Below are positions 36,771-44,739 of a stretch of DNA of 64,000 nt, piece after piece; the first letter of the stretch is position 1; each line of letters opens with the position of its first letter. The DNA lies in contig NZ_MDGT01000003.1 of the NCBI RefSeq assembly GCF_001870515.1, positions 124,001 to 188,000 of the forward strand, given 5' to 3'. The notes beneath the pieces were generated by a model that did not search any database, was not told the origin of the DNA, and saw only the letters and a list, made by a program, of their open reading frames with translations. The position numbers and the translations under genes were made by a program. The DNA comes from Idiomarina sp. MD25a (GTDB lineage: Bacteria > Pseudomonadota > Gammaproteobacteria > Enterobacterales > Alteromonadaceae).

Positions 36771-37196
36771 GTGAAACGATTGACGACACTTGCACTGAAG
36801 AGCCTTTCATTCGGCTTGGCCGCCATGATCAGTTTTGGCGCCTCTGCCGCTGTTCAAGATGACATGTCAAAGGACGCTATTGCAAAACGTATTGAGCCGA
36901 TTGGTAAAATCCGCGTAGCAGGCGAGAGCGCAGCTAGCGAAGCCGCGGCGAGTGGACCTCGCTCTGGTGAAGCTGTGTTCGGTCAGTATTGTACAGCGTG
37001 TCACACTTCAGGCGTGATGGGTGCGCCAAAAATTAATAATGCGGACGATTGGGAACCACGTCTTGCCCAAGGCATGGATACCGTTTTAAAACACGCGATC
37101 AATGGTTTTAACGCAATGCCTCCAAAAGGTACATGTGCTGATTGCTCTGATGATGAGATCAAAGCAGCCATTGAGTATATGACTGCAGAAATCTAA
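36771..37196 (+). CDS. Cytochrome c5 family protein
   Basis: A 141-residue exported monohaem cytochrome. Signal peptide MKRLTTLALKSLSFGLAAMISFGASA, a linker rich in Ala and Glu to about residue 62, then the class I domain: haem motif CTACH (QYCTACHTSGVMGAPK), axial methionine in NAMPPKG, and a CADCSDDE pair of cysteines typical of c5. It should shuttle electrons to terminal oxidases in the periplasm. A TATAAT (36717-36722) lies in the divergent gap, and TTAGGAGA precedes the start. Confidence 0.92.
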   Translation: MKRLTTLALKSLSFGLAAMISFGASAAVQDDMSKDAIAKRIEPIGKIRVAGESAASEAAASGPRSGEAVFGQYCTACHTSGVMGAPKINNADDWEPRLAQGMDTVLKHAINGFNAMPPKGTCADCSDDEIKAAIEYMTAEI

Positions 37197-37226
37197 TCAA
37201 TTACGTGCAGTGATAAAAGAATATGA

Positions 37227-37253
37227 GCCATCGCAATTAGCGGTGGCTTTTTT
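37227..37253 (+). terminator. Intrinsic terminator after cytochrome c5
   Basis: GCCATCGC (37227-37234) pairs with GCGGTGGC (37240-37247) with one G-T wobble around AATTA, followed by TTTTTT. It lies 30 bp after the stop codon. Confidence 0.9.
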
Positions 37254-37388
37254 GTATATATAAGCGGCAATTTCTTGCAACCCACTGGTTATAGTTTATA
37301 CTTTACGTTTGTTAATAATTGTAACAACCCGATAAGTAAAACAATAAATAACTATAATTAGAAGTGATGGTTAGGGAGTCCCCGCATC

Positions 37389-39989
37389 ATGGCGGCATCT
37401 AGTGGGCCGAACAATAATCAAACAGAGCTTGCTCGCGAAAACCAAAAGCTCACCAAGGTTATTGAACGCCTAAAACGGCTTACATACAGTTATCGTTCAG
37501 CAGAAGTGGTGCAGAAGGCACTCTTCCGTATTTCTGAGCTTGCAGCCTCTGCGCGCAGCATGGATAACTTTTATCAATCAGTGCACGCCATCATCGGCGA
37601 GCTAATGTATGCTCGCAACTTTTATGTTTGCTTTTACGAGCCTGAAAAGAAAGTCGTCAGTTTCGCTTACTTCGTTGATGAGTTTGACGAGAAACAAGCA
37701 ATCGAGCAAATGCCAATGGAGTCTTTGGCACGCGGTTTGACCGGCTATGTCATGCGAACGGGTCAGTCATTGCTATGCCCTCCGGACGTGTTTCAGCAGC
37801 TAATCCAGCAAGGTGAAGTTGAGGAAATGGGCTCGGCTCCTGTTGACTGGTTAGGTGTACCGCTTATTTCAGGTAGTAATGTCATCGGTGCCATGGTGGT
37901 GCAAAGTTACCACGATAATCATCGATATGATGAAAACGACAAAGATCTTCTCACCTTCGTATCGCAGCATGTCGTCAATGCACTTGAGCGATTAAAGCAG
38001 AAGGAAATTCTACAGAACGAAATTGCTCACCAAACAGCTGAGCTGCGCCACGCCAACGAAAGTTTGATGAAAGAAATCACGGTGCGGGAGAAAGTCGAGC
38101 AGCAAACTTCAGTGCTGTTCGCAATTTCTGAGCTGACCAATACGTCAGAAGATATGGTGACCTTCTACGAAGCCTTGCATAGCCAAATCGCGACATTGAT
38201 TCATGCTGATAACTTCTACGTTGCTTTGGTTTCGTCTGATAACAAGTATATTCGCTTTCCATACCATAAAGACGAACGTGACAATAAGGCTGAACGTCGA
38301 CGTATTGGTAAAGGACTGACAGAATACGTGATGCGTAAAGCGGAGCCAGCGTTTATTGATGCTAAAGAACGCGCGCTTTTAACTGAGAATAACGAGATTA
38401 AGCTGACTGAAGATACCGGCAGCGTAGCAAAGCAATGGCTGGGAAGTCCGCTTGTTTTGGACGGCAAAGCATTTGGTGTGATTGCTGTACAGACCTATGA
38501 TGACGAGTTTTTATATAAACACGAAGACTTAGAACTATTGAACTTTGTTTCCCAGCACGTCGCTGTTGCTATCGAACGGCGCCGGGCGAATGAGGAAATT
38601 CAACGAGTTAACCAATTCCTAGAGAAAAAAGTAGAAGAACGCACCGAAGAGCTCGTTTCTGAGATCGAACGACGCAAGAAAATTGAGGCACGTTTATTCC
38701 ACGATGCTCATCACGACAGTCTAACCGGTTTACCCAATAGGGCTTTGTTTACTGAGAGTTTGCAGCAAGCCTTGGCTCATCAGCGGCGTCATCCAGAACA
38801 CTTTTTTGCAGTCTTATTTCTCGACCTCGATCGATTTAAAACCATCAACGACACATTAGGTCACTCGGCGGGTGACGAGTTTCTATTGGACGTTAGTAAA
38901 CGTATCCAGACGTGTGTACGAGAAAATGATTTGGTTGCGAGACTTGGTGGCGATGAGTTTGTCATTCTATTAGATACGATGTCATCGGTTGACGACGCGC
39001 GTGAGATCGCAAAACGAATTATCTCAAGTTTAAATGAGCCCTTTATTCTGAATGGTCACGAACACTACTCGGGTGCGAGTATTGGTATCGCTATGTGCGA
39101 TGATTCGCAAGACTCGGTAGAGCGTCTACTGCGTGATGCTGATGCTGCGATGTATGAGGCTAAATCACAAGGACGTGGGCGATACGTGGTGTTTGATAAT
39201 ACTATGCATCGCACATTAGTCGAATCGGTTAAGCGTGAACGAGCGTTGCGTCATGCCCGCATCGATCAAGATTTTTTTGTCGAGTTTGAGACGATTGCAG
39301 ACATTGAGGGTCGCCAGCAGCATGCGTCGGAAGCCTTTTTACAGTGGAATATTGAAAGTAATCGAGTTAAAACGTCAGATTACTTAGCGCTCGCTGAAAA
39401 GACGGGGCTCATTGTTAAGTTGGATCAATACCTATTGAAACGTTGTTGCGAGCATTTACTCAACTCAGGTCAAAGTGAAGAGCGTATTCATCTCAATCTA
39501 TCGGTAAGGCATCTACTTAAGTCGGGTTATATTCGACAACTCTTGAATATTGTCGAGCGATACAAAGTAAATCCCTCGCAACTGGTGTTGGAGTTTTCTG
39601 AGACTGCACTTACACAAAATGATAAACGTTCAGTAGCGAGTCTAAGACGTCTATCACAGGCCGGCTTTAAGCTTGTGATTGATCATTTTGGTCGTGGCGC
39701 GGGACCACTGCAGTTTTTATATAATTATCCATTTTCGAAACTCAAGCTCGATCAAGATTATGTCATGCGGTTAGAATCTAGTAGTCGAGCGCGTGCCATG
39801 TTGCGCCACGTTGCCACGCTCTGCGAAGAGTTAGAAATCGAATTGTATGCAGCTGGCGTTAAAACGGAATCTTTAGCGAATATATTAAGTGAGTTAGGTG
39901 TTGAGTATGGGCAAGGGGCGTACGTAACAAAATGCCTCAAATCGCTTCAACCAAAATCACGCACGACCGTCAATGGCACGTTAAACTAA
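37389..39989 (+). CDS. GAF-GAF-GGDEF-EAL protein with degenerate EAL
   Basis: An 866-residue soluble signalling protein. Coiled coil (about 15-45), GAF domain 1 (about 50-205), coiled coil, GAF domain 2 (about 245-395), a second coiled coil with MEKKVEERTEEL-like sequence (FLEKKVEERTEELVSEIERRKK), GGDEF (about 435-605) and EAL (about 615-860). The cyclase is intact: GGDEF 520-524 and I-site REND 511-514. The EAL domain is not: EAF at 648-650, DDFG is DHFG (765-768) and the active-site Glu of the EGVE(T) motif is Ala822. It probably makes c-di-GMP, or only binds it through EAL. GAF ligands unknown. The stop overlaps that of rep by 4 bp. Confidence 0.9.
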   Translation: MAASSGPNNNQTELARENQKLTKVIERLKRLTYSYRSAEVVQKALFRISELAASARSMDNFYQSVHAIIGELMYARNFYVCFYEPEKKVVSFAYFVDEFDEKQAIEQMPMESLARGLTGYVMRTGQSLLCPPDVFQQLIQQGEVEEMGSAPVDWLGVPLISGSNVIGAMVVQSYHDNHRYDENDKDLLTFVSQHVVNALERLKQKEILQNEIAHQTAELRHANESLMKEITVREKVEQQTSVLFAISELTNTSEDMVTFYEALHSQIATLIHADNFYVALVSSDNKYIRFPYHKDERDNKAERRRIGKGLTEYVMRKAEPAFIDAKERALLTENNEIKLTEDTGSVAKQWLGSPLVLDGKAFGVIAVQTYDDEFLYKHEDLELLNFVSQHVAVAIERRRANEEIQRVNQFLEKKVEERTEELVSEIERRKKIEARLFHDAHHDSLTGLPNRALFTESLQQALAHQRRHPEHFFAVLFLDLDRFKTINDTLGHSAGDEFLLDVSKRIQTCVRENDLVARLGGDEFVILLDTMSSVDDAREIAKRIISSLNEPFILNGHEHYSGASIGIAMCDDSQDSVERLLRDADAAMYEAKSQGRGRYVVFDNTMHRTLVESVKRERALRHARIDQDFFVEFETIADIEGRQQHASEAFLQWNIESNRVKTSDYLALAEKTGLIVKLDQYLLKRCCEHLLNSGQSEERIHLNLSVRHLLKSGYIRQLLNIVERYKVNPSQLVLEFSETALTQNDKRSVASLRRLSQAGFKLVIDHFGRGAGPLQFLYNYPFSKLKLDQDYVMRLESSSRARAMLRHVATLCEELEIELYAAGVKTESLANILSELGVEYGQGAYVTKCLKSLQPKSRTTVNGTLN

Positions 39990-42004
39990 GAAGGCTTGTT
40001 TAGCGCATTCTTCAGCATTTCTAGTCCTCGTTGACGAGAAGTCTCACGTTCTTCTTCGCTTGGTTTATGTTTGTCGTGCTCCCAGGCAATGTCATCCTGT
40101 GGGAGTTCAAGTAAAAAGCGGCTGGGTTGTGGCTGGAAAACCTCACCAAATTGGCGCCTCTCCTTAGCTAAGGTAAAGACCAAACGCTGCTGAGCACGGG
40201 TTATTCCGACATAAGCTAAACGGCGTTCTTCCTCAATATCGTTGCCATCAATACTGCTTTGGTGGGGGAGTAATCCTTCTTCCATGCCGACTAAAAAGAC
40301 AAAGGGAAACTCAAGTCCTTTTGATGCATGTAAAGTCATCAGCTGTACCTGATCAAACTGTTCATCGTCTTCATTGCGAGACATCATGTCGCGTAAACAC
40401 AACTTAGCGACCGCCTGCTCTAAAGAAATGGGCTCGTACTCATCGTTACCCGCTAACATATCGGACACCCATTTATGCAACTCATAAACGTTCTTAACCC
40501 GCATTTCCGCTGCCTTCGCGCTTGGACTACTTTCAAATAACCAGTCGTCGTAGCCAATATCTGCGAGTAAAGTGCGCACGGCAACAGCAGCACTGTCGTT
40601 ATGATCGGCATCCCGCGCAGCCTTCTTAATCATCTGTGCAAAGGTATCGACCGCATTAAAGGTTTGTGTATTGAGCAAGGTTTTTAAGTGAATAGAGTCG
40701 CAAGCTTCTAATAGGCTACAACCGAGCTGTTTAGATAGTTCGCCAATACGCTGTACGGTTTGTGGACCAATACCTCGGCGCGGGACATTTATAATACGAA
40801 GGAAAGCAGTGTCGTCGACGGGATTAACCAACAGGCGCAGATAGGCCATAATGTCTTTTACTTCAGCACGCGCAAAAAACGACTGCCCACCAGTGATTTT
40901 GTATGGAATTCGGTTGTTCATCAGCGCTTTCTCAAACAACCGGGATTGATGGTTGCCTCGATATAGAATCGCAAAATGATGATAAGGTGTCTTGCTTAAA
41001 AAGCGTTGCTTTACAATTTCGGCGACTACACGCTCCGCCTCATGTTCTTCGTTGCGGCCAAAAATAACCCGCAAAGATTCACCGTACTCTTTATCTGAGA
41101 ATAATTTTTTCTCAAATACGTGGGGATTATTTTCTATCAGAATATTCGCTGCTTTTAGAATACGACCGTGAGAGCGATAATTTTGCTCCAACTTAACGAC
41201 CTTCAAAGCGGGAAAGTCTTGCTGCAGAAGCGCTAAGTTCTGTGGTTGTGCGCCACGCCATGAGTAAATTGACTGATCGTCGTCGCCAACTACGGTAAAA
41301 CGTGCTCGTTCGCCGACTAGAAGCTTAACCAAAAGGTACTGACTCGTATTGGTGTCTTGATACTCATCGACGAGTAAGTAGCGAAATTTCTTTTGCCATC
41401 GGGCACGGACATGTTCGTTGCGTTGTAATAATTGACTTGGTAAGCGAATCAGATCATCAAAGTCGACTGCGTTGCAGGCGAGCAAATGTTTTTCGTATTG
41501 TGCAAAAACTGTAGCAAATTGTCGGTCATCTTCCGTCGAAGCCTCTTGCAACGCTTGCTCTGGCGATGTCATGGCGTTTTTCCATTGACCGATACGGTGC
41601 TGACATTTTTGAATAACCGCTTTGTCGCCTTCCCACGCGTCCTCTGTAAGGCCATTGAGCAGTGCATAGGTGTCTTGATCATCGAACAGAGAAAACCCGG
41701 GCTTGAGACCGAGTGCGCTGAGCTCGCGTCGAATAATATTAAGTCCTAAGGTGTGAAACGTCGATACCGTTAAACCGCGAGCGCCTCCGGCTCCCATGGT
41801 TTGGTTGACACGCTCCCGCATCTCGCGCGCGGCCTTATTGGTAAAAGTGACGGCAGCGATTTGACGGGCGGTGTAAATATTTTCACGGATCAGATAAGCG
41901 ATTTTTTCAGTAATTACGCGCGTTTTACCACTGCCTGCGCCCGCTAAAACGAGTAAAGGACCTTGCACATAGTGAACGGCTTGTCGCTGTCGATCGTTTA
42001 ACAT
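39986..42004 (-). CDS. rep: ATP-dependent DNA helicase Rep
   Basis: A 672-residue superfamily 1A helicase that moves 3' to 5' and clears proteins ahead of replication forks. Walker A is GAGSGKTRVITEKIAYLIR near the N-terminus; motif II DEYQDTN; motif III VVGDDDQSIYSWRGA; motif IV EQNYRSHG; later motifs LMTLHASKGLEF and VGITRAQQRL. The N-terminus MLNDRQRQAVHYVQGPLLVLAGAGSGKT aligns with Rep, not UvrD. I chose ATG 42004; an upstream frame to 42076 adds a non-conserved extension that runs towards ubiK. Confidence 0.94.
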   Translation of the reverse strand: MLNDRQRQAVHYVQGPLLVLAGAGSGKTRVITEKIAYLIRENIYTARQIAAVTFTNKAAREMRERVNQTMGAGGARGLTVSTFHTLGLNIIRRELSALGLKPGFSLFDDQDTYALLNGLTEDAWEGDKAVIQKCQHRIGQWKNAMTSPEQALQEASTEDDRQFATVFAQYEKHLLACNAVDFDDLIRLPSQLLQRNEHVRARWQKKFRYLLVDEYQDTNTSQYLLVKLLVGERARFTVVGDDDQSIYSWRGAQPQNLALLQQDFPALKVVKLEQNYRSHGRILKAANILIENNPHVFEKKLFSDKEYGESLRVIFGRNEEHEAERVVAEIVKQRFLSKTPYHHFAILYRGNHQSRLFEKALMNNRIPYKITGGQSFFARAEVKDIMAYLRLLVNPVDDTAFLRIINVPRRGIGPQTVQRIGELSKQLGCSLLEACDSIHLKTLLNTQTFNAVDTFAQMIKKAARDADHNDSAAVAVRTLLADIGYDDWLFESSPSAKAAEMRVKNVYELHKWVSDMLAGNDEYEPISLEQAVAKLCLRDMMSRNEDDEQFDQVQLMTLHASKGLEFPFVFLVGMEEGLLPHQSSIDGNDIEEERRLAYVGITRAQQRLVFTLAKERRQFGEVFQPQPSRFLLELPQDDIAWEHDKHKPSEEERETSRQRGLEMLKNALNKPS

Positions 42005-42102
42005 TATTAAGGCTCGGTTAGGAGTGGTACAATAAATCAAGAGCGGCGATTTTAGCGTACTTTTGTCTGAGCCCAAACGGTTAAATTAATTAAGGACCCC
42101 TT

Positions 42103-42354
42103 ATGGACAACAAGACTATTGAAAACATTGCTAAACAAATTAGCGAAAGCATGCCATCTGGCGTAAAAGAATTAGCCGGTAACGTTGAGCAGCGTGTTAA
42201 ACAAACTTTGCAATCACAACTTGCTAAACTCGATCTGGTCACTCGCGAAGAGATGGATGTTCAGCAACAACTGTTGCTACGTCTGCGAGAGCGTGTAGAG
42301 CAGTTAGAGCAGCAAGTAGCTGAACAGAATAAGCAAGACGACACGCAAGAGTAA
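42103..42354 (+). CDS. ubiK: Ubiquinone biosynthesis accessory factor UbiK
   Basis: An 83-residue member of the UbiK family (formerly YqiC/BMFP). An amphipathic N-terminal helix (TIENIAKQISESMPSGVKEL) is followed by a coiled coil (LVTREEMDVQQQLLLRLRERVEQLEQQVAEQ), through which it trimerises. It helps UbiJ and the Ubi complex in late ubiquinone synthesis and can bind membranes. AAGGACCCCTT lies before the ATG. Divergent from rep; fpr follows after 14 bp. Confidence 0.9.
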   Translation: MDNKTIENIAKQISESMPSGVKELAGNVEQRVKQTLQSQLAKLDLVTREEMDVQQQLLLRLRERVEQLEQQVAEQNKQDDTQE

Positions 42355-42368
42355 GGGTAAAGAGTAAG

Positions 42369-43109
42369 ATGATTCAATGGATTAGCGGTAAAGTCGTTGA
42401 GAATTTTCAATGGAGTGACAGTGTTTTTAGCCTACGCGTAATCACTGAATCATTTGATTTTAAAGCGGGGCAGTTCGTACGGTTAGGTTTAAACGTTGGC
42501 GGTGAGCAAATTCTTCGCGCTTATTCGGTCGCCAGTGCGCCGCAAGAGTCTATTCTCGATTTCGTGATTGCAAAGGTCGAAGGTGGATTATTAAGTCCAC
42601 TATTAGCAGAGCTGAAGCCAGGCGATGAAGTCAATATCACTCAGCCGGCAGGGGGCTTTTTTACGCTGGATGAGGTACCCGATGGCGATGATCTTTGGCT
42701 GCTCTCCACAGGAACCGGTATTGGTCCGTTTATTTCAATGCTGCGTACTGAGCAACCGTGGCGTCGATTTAAACGTATTGTGTTAGTGCAGGGCGTCCGC
42801 GAAGCGCAAGACTTGACCTATCGGGAGTTTGTTAATGAGTGTCAGCAACGTTATCCAGGGCAGTTAGTTTATCAGCCGATTGTATCTCGTGAGGCACTGC
42901 CGGGAGCATTGTCAGGTCGGATCCCCGACTTAATCGCGAGTAATCAATTACAAGAGGCCTGTGGTGTTCATTTTAACGAGCGTAGTCAGGTCATGCTGTG
43001 CGGTAACCCCGATATGATACAAGCATCGCGTGAACAGTTAAAAGCGCTCGGTTTAGAAAAAAATACACGCCGTAAGCCAGGCCAAGTAACCTCTGAAAAC
43101 TATTGGTAA
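42369..43109 (+). CDS. fpr: Ferredoxin/flavodoxin-NADP+ reductase
   Basis: A 246-residue FNR-type flavoprotein reductase. FAD is bound through RAYSVASAP; NADP through STGTGIGPFISMLRT; the closing RKPGQVTSENYW with the C-terminal Trp is typical of bacterial Fpr. It exchanges electrons between NADPH and ferredoxin or flavodoxin, for example to support Fe-S cluster assembly and radical SAM enzymes. It lies 14 bp after ubiK and is probably transcribed with it. Confidence 0.93.
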   Translation: MIQWISGKVVENFQWSDSVFSLRVITESFDFKAGQFVRLGLNVGGEQILRAYSVASAPQESILDFVIAKVEGGLLSPLLAELKPGDEVNITQPAGGFFTLDEVPDGDDLWLLSTGTGIGPFISMLRTEQPWRRFKRIVLVQGVREAQDLTYREFVNECQQRYPGQLVYQPIVSREALPGALSGRIPDLIASNQLQEACGVHFNERSQVMLCGNPDMIQASREQLKALGLEKNTRRKPGQVTSENYW

Positions 43110-43194
43110 TCGCCCCGTCGACAAAAAATTCTGCTCAAGCTGACATCTAAGTTACCGTTGTATCGCTATGCTCTCCTAATTTGCGAGAGAGAGC

Positions 43195-44730
43195 ATGGCT
43201 ACTGCAACTGTTTTTACCCGCGCCAGTATTGGTATTGAAGCCCCCGAAGTACGTGTAGAAGTTGATCTCGCCCGTGGATTACCGACCTTCACGATTGTTG
43301 GGATGCCCGCGACATCGGTAAGAGAAGCGAGGGATCGTGTTAAATCAGCTATTCTCAATGTAGGCCTCGAATTCCCCGCGGCAACGCGTATCATCGTCAA
43401 CTTAGCACCCGCTGAAATTCCCAAGCAAGGTGCTCGCTTCGACTTGGCGATAGCCGTAGGTATCCTTGCCGCCTCGGACCAACTCGATGCTGGGCAATTA
43501 GCACAATTTGAATTCTACGGTGAACTCGCGCTAGCGGGCAATTCTCAAGCCGTGTCGGGCTTGATTCCCGCATTGATAGCCGCTAGGCAGGCACAAAGAA
43601 CCGTGTTTGTTCCTTCGGCCAATGAGGCGGAAGCGGGTTATGCCGCGCAGAGTAACCATTTTCTAGTGCCCGACTTAGCGGCGTTGTTTGAACACTTGCA
43701 AGGACATAACAAGTTAGCGCATGCCCAAACTCAGAATCAGCCAACCGATGCCGCCAACAATCTCGGCGATCTAGCTGATATTATTGGACAGACTCAAGCA
43801 AAGCGGGCGCTGCTCATTGCCGCAGCCGGTCGTCATCATCTACTTTTTGTCGGGCCGCCTGGGACTGGAAAAACGATGCTCGCTCAGCGCTTCTTAACTA
43901 TCTTACCAACACCCACACACCATGAAGGCATGCAAATCGCCAGCATAAAGTCACTGGTTGAGACACACCTGACCCCTCAGCAGCTCACTCAACGAAATTT
44001 GCGTATGCCTCATCATACATGTTCGGCTGCGGCGCTTGTCGGCGGCGGCTCGCCGCCCAAGCCAGGTGAAGTGAGCCTCGCGCATCATGGCGTTTTATTT
44101 CTTGATGAATTGGCTGAGTTTTCTCGCTATGTACTTGATTCATTACGTGAGCCATTACAATCGGGCGAAGTCACCATAAGTCGAGCTGGGTATCAAACGA
44201 CTTACCCTGCTCACTTTCAATTAGTTGCAGCGCTTAACCCTTCGCCTTGTGGCCAATTTGATGGAACGTTAGATAGCTGCCGCTCAACACCTGACCAAAT
44301 TCTTAAATATCTGAATAAACTATCGGGCCCATTGCTTGACCGAATCGACCTTCAAGTCGAGGTACCTCGAGAAACAGAGTCACTTAGACAGCTCGATGGG
44401 CAGCACAAGCCCACGCCCACTTCACCTCAAATTCGCAAGCAAGTCGTTGAATGTCATCAACGACAAAGGCAACGCCAAGGCTGTTTGAACGGTGAGTTAG
44501 CAGCACAGGCTGTACTAGAACATAGCCAACTTGGCAAGGATGACCATAGGTTTTTAGTTGAGGTGGTAGAAAAGTTGGGGCTTTCACATCGAGCATTTTA
44601 TCGCACCTTGAGGCTGGCACGTACGATTGCCGACCTCGATGATAAGGCGTCGGTGGGCCGACGCCACATCGCTGAGGCATTAAGCTATCGTTCGCTCGAC
44701 CGCTTGTTAGAGCAATTAAGAAAACTCTAA
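43195..44730 (+). CDS. comM: YifB/ComM family Mg-chelatase-like AAA ATPase
   Basis: A 511-residue AAA+ protein. The N-terminal ChlI-like/Lon-protease-fold domain (ATVFTRASIGIEAPEVRVEVDLARGLPTF) is followed by Walker A GPPGTGKTMLAQRF, a Walker B VLFLDELAEF and a Mg-chelatase C-terminal helical domain (LSHRAFYRTLRLARTIADLD). ComM of Vibrio is a hexameric helicase that drives branch migration during natural transformation. GAGAGAGA precedes the ATG. It converges with the ABC exporter genes with only 9 bp between stops. Confidence 0.94.
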   Translation: MATATVFTRASIGIEAPEVRVEVDLARGLPTFTIVGMPATSVREARDRVKSAILNVGLEFPAATRIIVNLAPAEIPKQGARFDLAIAVGILAASDQLDAGQLAQFEFYGELALAGNSQAVSGLIPALIAARQAQRTVFVPSANEAEAGYAAQSNHFLVPDLAALFEHLQGHNKLAHAQTQNQPTDAANNLGDLADIIGQTQAKRALLIAAAGRHHLLFVGPPGTGKTMLAQRFLTILPTPTHHEGMQIASIKSLVETHLTPQQLTQRNLRMPHHTCSAAALVGGGSPPKPGEVSLAHHGVLFLDELAEFSRYVLDSLREPLQSGEVTISRAGYQTTYPAHFQLVAALNPSPCGQFDGTLDSCRSTPDQILKYLNKLSGPLLDRIDLQVEVPRETESLRQLDGQHKPTPTSPQIRKQVVECHQRQRQRQGCLNGELAAQAVLEHSQLGKDDHRFLVEVVEKLGLSHRAFYRTLRLARTIADLDDKASVGRRHIAEALSYRSLDRLLEQLRKL

Positions 44731-44739
44731 TTCTACTGT

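Noticed and set aside
36691-36810. Longer dinB start at ATG 36810
   Set aside because: It would add 40 non-conserved residues and overlap the divergent cytochrome start; the TTG at 36690 has a good ribosome site.
43110-43194. Short GCTCTC/GAGAGC repeat before comM
   Set aside because: The GAGAGAGA part is best explained as the ribosome site; the hairpin is imperfect and has no sign of regulation.
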